64,000 bases of DNA, taken from positions 23,901,730 to 23,965,729 of the forward strand of contig CM032121.1 of the NCBI GenBank assembly GCA_018894105.1, written 5' to 3'. This DNA comes from Jacaranda mimosifolia (Eukaryota; Streptophyta; Magnoliopsida; Lamiales; Bignoniaceae). How positions within the stretch are numbered: the first letter of the stretch is position 1; each line of letters begins with the position of its first letter. The notes beneath the pieces were generated by a model. The model was given only the letters and a program-made list of their open reading frames with translations, ran no database searches and was not told where the DNA came from. The translations under genes were made by a program, and so were the position numbers. This document shows, piece after piece, positions 36,028 through 47,053 of this stretch.

Positions 36028-37170
36028 AATGCGTGGCTACAATACTCAAGCCCAAAATCTTTTTCCGTTTTTTTTTTTTTTTTTCAATTTTTATGGTGTA
36101 AAACAACATTGCTCCAATCTCACTATGCAAAAACGCATTGTCCCTCTTGCTTTCTCAATTGTGTCTTTTCTTGTCGTTATCTCCATTTTCCAGTAGGATC
36201 CAGCAGATGTTCGACGAAATGTTATTTTATTTCATCTCCGTTGTTCAAATGAAGAATCATAAGATTCAATGTCATTTTTTAGGGTTTTCTTTTTTCCATT
36301 TGTGGTGATAGGAAGACAACAATTTTCATTGTTCTTATCCAACAAAACTTAGTCTGCGATTTTCTTTTTTTGGGTTTTTTCTTTATTTTATTACTAATTG
36401 CTAATTTTTGTTTTTAATATTACCATTTTTTCATAGGTTTCAAATTTTGATAAGCAATTTGCAATTAAGTACAGTACAAAGGTGTCCCAAAATTGGTCGA
36501 ATTTTTTGTTTCTTGCTTCAATTGCTACTATTCATGGAGTTTTGTTAAATGTGTTTCATTTTTTCGAACCTAGGTTCTCTTTCCTTTTCTTCATTATGAT
36601 ATGTGACCTTTATTTTATTACTAATTACTAATTAGAGATTTTTCCTTTTCAATTTCACTATTTTTGCAAGGTTTCAATTTGGATTAGCTATTTATGATGA
36701 TGTACACAAGTCTCTCGAAATTGGTTCAATTGTTGGTTTATTGCTTCAATTGCTACTATTCATCGAGTTTGGTTAGATGGGCTTGATATTTTAAACTTAG
36801 CTACTTAATTACCTAAGGATGGTTGCTACACTAATGCCAGTGTGGAATCAGGTATGAGTCTGAAAGAAATCATTGCTGAGAGAGTATTTACAACTTAACT
36901 CTATTCTTCTCCGTACTTATTATTGTTTTATTTTCTGTTTGGCCTTTGGGTAGTCCACGGTTGGCCTTGTTTATTTACTTACACGTTTTTTGTTTTATTT
37001 TCTGTATACTAGGAGTTTTTCTTTTCTTACTGTCTATTTATTTTAAATGTCAGGTGGGTAGAGTAGATTTATGTGAGTGCCTAAATATTTAGTCACCTAA
37101 CCAGTTTGAGTTGTTAAAGAGTAAAGTTTGATGGGTTTGGTGTTTTCAGCGTGAAAAAGTAGATTTTCTT
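36028..37170 (+). repeat. Long direct repeat, copy 2
   Basis: Counterpart of 31974-32650, with about 600 extra bases after its first 90 and a smaller deletion inside. It ends close to the Helitron helicase remnant. Confidence 0.75.
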
Positions 37171-37285
37171 TCTCGTTGTTAATACCTCGTCCTTTTCTAA
37201 AAAATTTGTTGTCTAACATGCAGGCTCCCAATTCGTACAATGATTTTTATCTGTGGGAAATAAGTTGCATTATTCTTTCTAATCA

Positions 37286-39085
37286 ATGGCAGTATTTAGA
37301 GGCTTGCTTGAATTTGATTCATATGCAAAACAATGTCTTGAAGAAGTAGCTTCTTTCCAAACGTCTTCTACCTTTTATTTTTCTTTTGTAAATTTATTAA
37401 TACATTGTTTACCCCCTGATCCTAAAAAGTTACTTGACAAAATTTTTGATGTACTTTCCGATGATTTCTCCATAAACAATAATCTCTAACAAATTGAGGT
37501 TGAGAAAGAAAAACTCTTTATTCTATTGATGAATTTCTCATATCTATGGGCAAATCCGTTCATGATTTCTCATTCGCACCTCATTTTCAAAGAACGACCG
37601 AAGAAGAGAAATTTACAGGAGAACTAGCATATGAAAAAAATATTCCCATGTTAATGGAAGATTTGCTTTCGATATCAAAATAAATGAAAAACGAAAAGCA
37701 ACATTTAATGATATTATACATAAAATAAACTGTAACGAATTAGATGCTTTTTTTTATTAATGGCCCTGATTACAGGAAAAAGCCTTTTTATATAGAGTTT
37801 TGTTAACTTATGTAAGATCACAAGGTAATATTGCTTTAGTTGTGGCAAATTCAGGAGCGGCAAATTCAGGAGCCGCAACTACTCTTTTGCCAGGTGGCTG
37901 AACAACACACTGTAGATTTAAGCTACATGTGGATACTGAAGAGAAAGCTAATTCAAAAATTAGCAAACAATCAAGTTTAGTGAAAATGATTCTTATTACA
38001 AAACTTATTATTTGGGATGAAGTTTCAACGGCCAGCCGAGAAATAATTGAAGCATTTGATGACCTTCTAAGAGACATAACTGATCAACAATATAAATTAT
38101 TTGGAGGTAAAGTTGTGTTCGGAGGCAATTTTAAACAAACTTTACCTGTAGTTTCTTGGGGGACTAGACTTCATACAATAAATGTAAGTTTCATTGCTTC
38201 ACACTCTTGGCCATGTCTAAAAAACATAAATTTTAAGGAAACATTTGAGCAAAAGAAGATCCAGATTTTACCTCATTTTTGCTTCGAGTAGGTGATGGCA
38301 ATGAACCATACTTTTTTTATGATAGCATTCTTTTGGCAAATAATATTTTTTTTGTTGTTTGTTGATTGATTAACTACTATACAAAGTTTATTTGATTACG
38401 TTTTCTCTTTAATTCATTCATTTTCATACGATGCATACGATTTGGTAAATAGAGCAATATTAACTCCAAAAAAGGATTGTATGATCAAAATAAATAACTT
38501 GCTAATTGAAAGGTTACTAGGAGATAGCAAAGAGTATATATGTTACAATAGAGCAGTTAACCTACAAAATTAAGGCCAATATGAAGAATTCTTCAATACA
38601 ATTATGACAAGCAGCCATACTCCATAAATTATGGTGTTAAAAAGAAACTGCCCTATTATGTTAAAAAGAAATTGACAACGGCACAAGATTAATTTGCCAA
38701 AAATTAGGTAAGAACTTCATAAAACCTGAAATTACAACTAGCGATCATAAAGGAAAATGTGTTTTTATTCCATGAATCCCTTTAGAGTGTACAGATAAAG
38801 AAAAATGCCCTATTCCTTTTGAAAGGTCCAAGTCCCATTAAAGCCTTATTTTGCAATGACCACTAACAAAGCATAAGGACAAACATTGGATTATGTAGGC
38901 ATCTATTTGCCTCAACCTATCTTTTCATATGGCCAGTTGTATGTTGCTTTTATCTAGAGTGAGACATGCTAGATCAGTAAAGGTTGTTGTTGAGCCTACT
39001 TGTGATGCTGATGACAAGGCACAATACACCAAAAACATTGTACACAAAGAAGTTTATAGTCTAATTGAGCAAGGTTATACCTTTA
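37286..39085 (+). pseudogene. Helitron helicase (PIF1-like) pseudogene
   Basis: Pieces appear in the correct order over 1.8 kb: RGLLEFDSYAKQCLEEVASF with PPDPKKLLDKIFDVLSDDF; FNDIIHKINCNELDAFF; a ruined Walker A (GPDYRKKP for GPGGTGKS); SQGNIALVVANSGAA; HVDTEEKANSKISKQSS; LIIWDEVSTASREIIEAFDD (Walker B as WDEV); FGGKVVFGGNFKQTLPVVSW; DPDFTSFLLRVGDGNEPYF; RAILTPKKDCMIKINNLLIE; NGTRLICQKLGKNFI; and VDEPTCDA-type C-terminal text starting SHMASCMLLLSRVRHARSV. This is the helicase of the RepHel protein of plant Helitrons. Many frameshifts and stops; no replication-initiator domain was found. A 15 bp in-frame duplication lies at 37844-37873. Confidence 0.85.
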
Positions 39086-39284
39086 ATAGATCTTTCTTTT
39101 CATTTAACTATTCTAATGGTTTTTGTTGATTTATTTTGTAATATACTTTTCTGTAAAATATTCTTGTCCTCAAAATTTATTTTTGTAGTTGATTGTAGTG
39201 GAAAAAATAATATCAATGTGCACGAAACTTGTCTATACTTTTTTATGCAGATTGTACTAACAATGTCTTAGCAATTGTTGCACA

Positions 39285-40210
39285 TTAGAGATTAACTCTA
39301 GACCTTCATAGTTGGAGTATAAACATTTTAGTTGAAGGTAAAACAACTCCAAAACAATCCTTAACAAGTCCAAAGAGATATCAACGCTTTACACTTCTAG
39401 ATGAAATGGTGAAAGCAAACTTCACATCATGTGGAATTTGAAAGGTTGTATTATTCATTGTTAGATTTGTATCTTGATTTATAGAATCACATATATATTT
39501 AGACAATGCCATATTTATATAACATTTAATATAAGACGTACATTACCCACATATTTGCATAATAACATGTTGTACAATTGAACTATAGGGGTACAAGGTG
39601 ATAGCGACAATCTTTGATCTTGACATAGGCCAGTTCGAGAAAACACTAAATTTATTGGATATATAAATGCAAAAGTGGTGGACTCTAATACAGACTTTGA
39701 TACTCTTGGAAACAAGTACTAATGGATGATTACTTATTGGACAGTGATTGGATAGTGCGATCCCATCATAAGTTATTGTTCCATGCTTTGCATCATTCGG
39801 ATCATTGATCCTCGGTGATCGGAAGCAAACTATTGTTAGCAATATATTCATACTTTTTATATTATTGTTGGATTTTTATATAATTGAAGTGATGTTAATT
39901 TAATTCATTTTTCCTTACCAGATGTTTTGGCCATTTCATAAAAAAACTTTGAGGAAAGAACAGTTGATGCAACATTCAAGCCTTGTATAATACATGAATC
40001 TGTTGTTGTTAATCATGAGTAAGCTCCATTATTAGCAATTTTTTCTTTTCATTTTGTTCCTGAGCATTTTTTTCTAGTTTGTTCTCAGTTAATCATTTAG
40101 TTCTAATGAACATATAGGAAAAAAAACCAATGATAATATCATTGTGGAACAACATTTTGACGTCTGAAGGTCAAGTCATAATGTCATCTACAAATGTTAT
40201 GTCTATAATT
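39285..40210 (+). pseudogene. RPA-like (Helitron-associated) fragments
   Basis: Just downstream of the helicase, 39285-39440 reads LHSWSINILVEGKTTPKQSL then TSPKRYQRFTLLDEMVKANF, as in the first OB fold of RPA70-like proteins. At about 40116-40195 KKPMIISLWNNILTSEGQVI resembles the TLWDDFGNEEG block of the next OB fold. Between them 39620-39700 gives KFIGYINAKVVDSNTDFDT. Plant Helitrons often carry an RPA1-like gene beside RepHel, so the two are likely one decayed element. Frames are broken and introns may be present; limits are approximate. Confidence 0.6.
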
Positions 40211-41399
40211 TGAACTACAAAACTGAATATTTCGCCACATTATGGTATATGATAGCTCAAAACATGAAGATATATATCAACATATGCAATTAAATATAGT
40301 TTATTCTTAATATTTATTACTATTTAGTTTGCATTTCATTTTATAAATACAGGAACTTCTCTTGGATCAACTCCTTCTACTAGTATACACATATGTCAAT
40401 CATCATCAACTCCCACGTATTTAACCTCATAAGAGGATAAATATAATAACCTAATGCCTGAAATATTATTTACTTTAGAACTTATTATGTCACATATTCA
40501 CATGGTGAACACTTAATTTTACAGCCCGTTCACTCCTCTTGGGTTTGCTAGTGAATTTTGAACTACTCCCTCCTAAGCTCCAGCTCGATTAGCGGGAGGT
40601 CATTCTCTATGATCTCAAATAGACCAGGATAATGGAAGTGGTTGAAGTTGTTCCTATGAAACCATCTAGGATATTATAATTTTCAATTCTTAAAGATTAT
40701 GTCTTAATCTGCAAGGTTTGATAAAATACCTATCAAGTGACATACACTATTATTAGTTTTTACCAAAATATATAAAGATCCACTGAATAGAAACACATTT
40801 CACTTGATAAAAGAGAAAGTTGGTAAACTCGGGCTAATATTAACCAGTGAATTTACACAAAAACTTCACATAAGCTCATATGTAATATATTCATTAAACT
40901 CGTCAATTATCTAATTGACGTCAAACAAAATAAGCTAGATCTAGCATTATTGTAGTCAAGACAACACATTTCATCTCAATCTATATATGATCATACGAAA
41001 ATATCACTTATATATATATATATGGGTATACTACATACTTTAATAATTTCTACACCATTTATAATTTTTGCATTTAAAATTTTTCCTCATCAAGGTAAAG
41101 TGTGATTTCTTATCACTTATGGGTACTAGTTCCGCATCCTTATTCGCTCTTTCTATAACAATCCAATTTGTGGATACAAATTTATAAAAGAATTTAAAAT
41201 CTAATAAATTCAAATCTAGCATTGAGATTTGGTGAAAAAATAATGCCAAGAATAGTAATAATAAAGTAGATATGGGCCTGGGGTAAATCTTACTTAAATT
41301 AATTATGGTAGCATATATTATAAATTTGAGATGACTAAAAAATTAATAAAAACTAGACTTAATTGCAAAAACTAAAATGGCAAGTCTAATGTGTGAAAG
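40211..41399. other. AT-rich non-coding DNA after the Helitron remnant
   Basis: No gene recognised and no CTRR terminus with hairpin identified. A (TA)n tract lies at about 41009-41022. Confidence 0.5.
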
Positions 41400-43650
41400 A
41401 GGAAAGCTGGGGGAGTCATCTGGAAAATCAGTGGGTAATTCTGCACTCAAAAGCTAAAGGATTAGAATGTAAGTGGTGGAAAAGATTTTATGTTGAATTG
41501 CGATTTTGAAATTTAATTAATATATAAGAATGCCCTCTCCATTTCTTCTAATTCTTGTTAACATACCTAGGCTACTTTTCTACTACACTCTAGGTCATTT
41601 GTGGCCAAAACTCAAAATATAGTGAACAGTTATCTTCCTCACGTCGAGAGGAACATTTTGATATCCAAAACATCCCAAAATTCCCAGTGGAATGCCAAAA
41701 ATTAGAGGCCGAATGGAGACATCTGGCGGTGGTGGCAGATTCCATGGTTTCAGTGGTAAGAACTTGAAAATGATGGGTGCATTGTGACGGACTCTTTGAG
41801 AGGATTATTTTGGTATCCTCGATAAGATTTTGTTGGTCAGTGATGGAGGAGTTAACACAGGGTTTTTGAGGCAGCTAAAAGAAATTGATAAGGGGGTTTT
41901 GCTCAGCATAAAGAGACGCACCAATTGATATTGGTGATTCCTAGCTCTAGCAATGGTGGATGGCTATCCATGGTGGCACTTTGGCAGTTTTAAGGTAGAC
42001 TAGAAATTTCATATCAAGCACATGTAAGCTAGTTTCATACTATGATTTGGCTTTGAGCCTAGACTAACTTTGTAAAATTCAGTTTAATCAGTTGATTCGC
42101 TTCCCGATATCATTAGTCAAAATATTAAATTGATTGATAGTGCAAATTCAAATTGAAAGGACTAAATTTGTTGACTATAAACTAAAATTTGTTATTAAAA
42201 TTTTAATAATAAGATGAAGTGTTGACCTAGAATTGATCAAAGGTCTAATTAATATTAATTAAGCTGAATTGATGTACTCAGGAAGTGAAACTATAAATTG
42301 AGATAAGTAGAAACCATTGTAGTTAAGTGGACTAATTTGAAGAAATGGACTCAAAAAAATTTAGGCCTTAATGTTATCACTTGCTGATTACTAGGAGATA
42401 ATTGATCCCTCGCTTGGCTAGGATGATCTGGGACGTATATAGAATGGTTTGAACCTCCGTATTAAAATAGAACTTTTGATCATCTAAACGAGTTCAATAC
42501 CAAAAGAATCTAAAATTTAGACTTAGGTGATTGAAAAGCAAAAACTCATTATATCTATATACCTCAATATAAATGTCAAAAATAGAAAAGGGACTCACGA
42601 AGAAATAAGTGAAATAATGTAATTAAAATATTCAAATAATTGTAGTTACTATTAGTAAATGCTGCATTGTAGTTTTGATACTTATACCTGTATTTTAATT
42701 GAAAATAGGTAGTAAGGATGTGGACATTTCTGGCTAGTAGAGGATTCCTGATGTGGCTATTAAGATATGAGTTGAGGTTCTCTTATAATATTCGAGACTC
42801 TTTTGTTGCGGAAAAGATATATATGTATATTATGAGAATCAATATGTTTGTATGTTTCTTGACCTACTTGTGCCATCTATGATATCATCGTACGCTTCAT
42901 GGAATCGATTTTACTCTATTGATCCTTTCTATATTGAAATCTAAACTTTGACTGTTCGTTCTTTTGTCCTGGGTTGATGCCCTCATTCCGAACTCTTATA
43001 TTAAGCTTTTAGAACTCCTTCGGATATTCTACACTTTTTGGTTGATACTAATCAATCTTTGAAAATTTGTTCCATATTCAGGATCGTTACGCTTTTATGA
43101 CAAGAGCCGATTGCCATGTTTGTGATATTATTATGAGAGGTGAGTCGATTGCTATGCTTGTGGTATTATGAGAGGCGGTCTTGCTGTGACCTATAATTAT
43201 GATTTGGAAACTATAAGTTCTGATATGGTTCATTCTTAGCAATTGTGCTTTCTATTCTAAATCTTTTGTTGGTATATTATGTTTACGTTACTCTTGGGGA
43301 TGCCCTTAGAAAGTTGTTACTTGAAATGATGCCTGGGGAAATTGGGCTCGAGATTAAGATCAAAAAGACAATCAGGTAGTACGAACCAATAGTAGCTAGT
43401 CTTTTGACTAGTACCCACTATTGATCCTGTCTCCTAGGTAGTTGGAAGTAACTATCTACGATCGAGGGATAGACATGTGGTCAGCCGTGACACATATATT
43501 TATTTTGCTAAACTAATCACTCAATATTTAAAGGGATAAGGAATTGTTCCATAATGATCTACGGGAGTCATAAGGTTGGAGACTCGCCGACAACTCCTTA
43601 TGATATGTTTTTGTCTTATCTCATATCATTGACTCTATCCTGAACCCTTA
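41400..43650 (+). mobile_element. Gypsy-type LTR fragment
   Basis: The part 43290-43610 matches 5745-6115 block by block (see that entry). The stretch 41500-42000, with GGCGGTGGTGGCAG-like sequence followed by LTR-like downstream text, resembles the leader part of the large Gypsy LTRs here. Both true ends are missing. No protein coding seen. The left limit is uncertain. Confidence 0.5.
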
Positions 43651-43769
43651 ATATCCAAATCTAGCATCATAAGCATTGCTGCGTCTTGAGATCCTAATTG
43701 CCATGGTTCTATTGCATCATAAGGAACAATTGTGAGGAATAGGCATTGACGAATAATCATTTTTTTTGG

Positions 43770-44747
43770 CTCATTCTTTGACTACTCTGCTCTCCCAAAG
43801 AAAAAAGAGAGACTTCTTCTCCAAATTCAGGAAGACGGGAATCACCTTGGTCCAACCAAAAGTACTGGAATGCCAGAGGGAATTAAATACTACAAAGATG
43901 CAGTAAAATGTTGAGAATGGGAGGGCTACCCCATGCGCTGCCATCGAACCGCCATATACCACGGCTAGAGATGGAAGGCACTACCACCTATAGGTGCCTC
44001 TTGTCTAAGCGAACAAAACCCCTAAATTAATCTTTCGATTGGTCACTGTTTGGCCGGCCAATTATTTGAAAAACTACTGCGCAAGCCCTAGCTCCACTAT
44101 TTCACCACAGCCACCAACAGTCGTCGGAATGATGCCCCCCACCACTACCACCATAGCTCTGGTTTGGTCACGTTTTGCCGACATTCCACCTGTTGGTTTG
44201 GGGAGGTTTATGTTTGGTTGTGTTCAGGGTGAGGTGAGGAAGATAATAGTTAGGTTGTTTCACTATTTTTCGATGCCGGGCAAGGATTTTCATTGAGAGG
44301 TGAGGGACGGATTTGCATGTGAAATTTTGAACAAATAGAGGGAAAGTTCTTTTATAATTTTCAAGTTTTGAGAAATCTCAATTTAACTCCAAAAGTTTCT
44401 TTCAGCATCTAATGTACCCTTCTGACTTATAAGTACCCCCACATTAACCCCTTTGGGTCTTCAATTAACCCCCTTGGCTTTTCCTTTTTATAATTTGACC
44501 TTATGAATTTTATTTAATTGTTGCGATTAAGTCTTGTTCAAATAGGTTTTTTATCCCTCGAATTTTCTTAATATATAATTGACACCCCAGAAATTTTAAA
44601 TGTAATGCTTTCAATTAATTGAATCATAATTTTTCTTATTATTATTTTTCTTCTTCTTATTTTTCTTTCATTAATTGAATCCTAATTTAATTTATGAAAT
44701 TTGTATTTTTAGGGATTCTCTATGATTAAGAATTTAGGGGGGTTACA
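43770..44747 (-). mobile_element. 3' LTR (5' part) of a minus-strand Tekay/Del-like Gypsy
   Basis: On the minus strand the LTR starts TGTAACCCCCCTAAATTC at 44747, directly after a polypurine tract CTTTTAAGGGGGGAGGA (44749-44765). It runs leftward through a proline/GC-richer leader region (43980-44300), whose plus-strand open frame is a shadow. The LTR is cut short near 43.7 kb where it meets the LTR fragment in the opposite orientation. Confidence 0.7.
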
Positions 44748-44765
44748 ATCCTCCCCCCTTAAAAG

Positions 44766-45890
44766 AATTTGGTCTCTAGATTTATATCTATGACTAGTAG
44801 AACTCAGGGTAGTACTGGCACATATAACATACTTGTTCCCATGTTGCCTCAGTCATATTGTGATTTCTCCTATTGTTATGATATATTCCCACGGTATGAA
44901 TTTAATTTTTGGCGTGAAAGGAATAAATATAAAAATAACAGCAATAGAGTTATAACAAGCCTTACTGCTAATATTATGAATACAAGGTCGTACATCCCAC
45001 CACATCGCTTATGTTTGGGATGTTCCTTCTTGTCAAAGCATAAGAGTGAGCTCGAATGCCCCACTAGCTTCCATTTTTTGTTTCGCTTTACTTGTAGATG
45101 CCTTTGATGCAGTAGGGGGCAATCCTTGATGATGTGCTAATTGCTACCGCACGCTATATACCTTCTTAGCTTTGTCCTGCATTCAAACTCCTCATGATTA
45201 GAGCTATTGCAAAATCTACTATTCTTGTCTTAGGCTACTTTCTTTGTGACTATTTTTCCTACCGGTAGAGATTTTGGGTTTGAGAGCCCTTCCATGTTTG
45301 CCGTTCTCCTCTATTTTATGGATTTCTCTAAGTTCTGACTGCACCTGAAGAACTCACTGCCCGACTGTAATTAGGAAGGCCGTATGTAATAAGGGCCTGC
45401 TTGATTCCGATCAAAGTCCCTACACGAACTTGCGCATCTAGTACTCTTTATCCTTTGGATTAGATCCATAAGTTCCCATTCATGGGCATTCAGTCTGCCA
45501 TCTTCTACCAATTGTAAGTAGGTTCTTCCAAAAGAAATGAGACATACTTGACCTTTTGCTTATCAGGATAGTGTAGTGTGCTAAATATTTTCTCGAGCCC
45601 CTCTACCCGTGCCTCTACTTTATGGTCATCAGGCTTCCCATGAACTTCAAAGGCTGGAGATGGAGGAATCGCTCCAGTGCCTGGTCCTCGGTGAACTCTT
45701 TATTGGCCCTAGACTTTTTCACCCATCCCTATTGTTGGCAATACTGCATGCATTGTTTGCAACATAGTGCACATAAGCTCTACCGGTTACTTGATGACTG
45801 GTGGGATCATTGAAGGATTTTACAATACTTTTTCCTTGGGCATTTATTGCTGCGGGTTTCAAGCTATTGAACTCTTCAAGAATTTGATAT
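44766..45890 (-). pseudogene. Internally deleted Tekay/Del-like Gypsy: gag, zinc knuckle and chromodomain end
   Basis: From right to left on the minus strand: gag-like sequence reading FTEDQALERFLHLQPLKF (45.6-45.7 kb); a decayed CCHC knuckle where CGSN, a TAG in place of one codon, and HIIKDCPL are still legible (about 45105-45160); then at about 44790-44870 MTEATWEQ, the end of a chromodomain (usually DEATWE), followed by PPT and LTR. Protease, reverse transcriptase, RNase H and integrase are all absent between knuckle and chromodomain, so most of pol was deleted. The remaining frames hold several stops. Confidence 0.65.
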
Positions 45891-45894
45891 ATAG

Positions 45895-47053
45895 TTTATC
45901 ATTATTCAAGGAAGTTTACCTTGACCAGATTTAACTTCAACAACTTTCTTGTGGGAGTTCGAGTAAGAATAATGAGAGAAAAGAGGCCATGAGAGAAAAG
46001 AACAAAGATAAAGGCCCAATGGTGAATGATTTCACAAGTGCAAACAAGAAAGAGGAATGTGCAGGAGAGAATAAGTTAGTGAGTGAAAATAGAGAAATAA
46101 ATGAGAAAAGTGAATGAGTGAAAAGAAAGAGTTAGTGAATGTGAAAAAGTCGAGAAAAGGCAATATTTCTTGCAAAAGAGAGATTTAAAAAATGCTTTCC
46201 TAGGCAAGAGAGCTTTCATAGTGGTTAGGTATAGGGAGGTTTTATTAGCTGAAATTGACTTTAACCTCAATTTGCCTAATGTTTTTATCTCTTTATTATA
46301 GGATTTTGATGACGCATTCTCAGACGAGATGCCCACGGGCTTACCACCATTGAGAAGAATTGAACATCAAATTAAGTTTATCCCGGGACCTCAAATTCCT
46401 AACTGACTAGCTTATAGAAATAACCCTGAAGACACAAATGAGCTGCAAAGGCAAGTAGATGAGTTGCAAGCAAAAGGACCTGTGAGGGAAGCATGAGTCC
46501 ATGTGTTGTACCTGTGCTGCTGGTTGCAAAGAATAATGAAACTTAGCTGATGTGTGTGGATTGTAGAGCAGTCAATAAACTTACAGTTAAGTATTGCTAT
46601 CCTATCCTATCCCTAGGTTAGACGAAATGCTTGAGGAATTACATGGTGCATGCATTTTCATTAAAATTGATTTGAAAAGTGGTTATCATCAAATTAGGAA
46701 GAAACCTGGTGATGAGTGGAAAACTGCATTTAAAACAAATTATGATTTATATGAATGGTTGTTTATGGCATTTGGCTTGACTAATGCACCTAGTATTTTC
46801 ATGAGATTGATGGACCATGTATTGCGTGATTTTGTGGGTAAATTTATTGTCGTTTATTTTAATGATATCTTGATATACAACAAATGCGTAAAGGATCATA
46901 TAATGCATGTTAGGGCTATTTTGACTATTCTTAGGAATGAGAAGTTGTACATGAACTTTAAGAGATGTACTTTCTACATTAATAGAATTGTATTTCTTGG
47001 GTTTGTTGTGAGTACTCATGGCATTGAGGTGGATGAGGAGAATGTGAAGGCTA
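45895..47053 (+). pseudogene. Plus-strand Ty3/Gypsy copy B: protease-RT linker and reverse transcriptase
   Basis: The sequence parallels copies A and C from the linker after protease (AAGGAAGTTTACCTTGACCA at its start) through the reverse transcriptase. In-frame RT text at 46594-47050 includes [30 protein letters not shown] and [13 protein letters not shown]. The catalytic motif is FND rather than FDD, so polymerase activity would be lost even without the stops upstream (for example TAG and TGA around 46.4-46.6 kb). The copy ends abruptly at 47053 in VKA where the Copia LTR begins, and nothing of its right half is found beyond the Copia element. Confidence 0.88.

Noticed and set aside
35085..36252. 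Several Phe/Ser-rich plus-strand frames
   Set aside because: T-rich low-complexity translation without motifs; no splice-supported exon.
44039..44296. 85-codon plus-strand frame starting at a GTG (MVTVWPANYLK)
   Set aside because: It lies in the leader part of a Gypsy LTR on the opposite strand, and similar GC-richer patches occur in the other LTRs.
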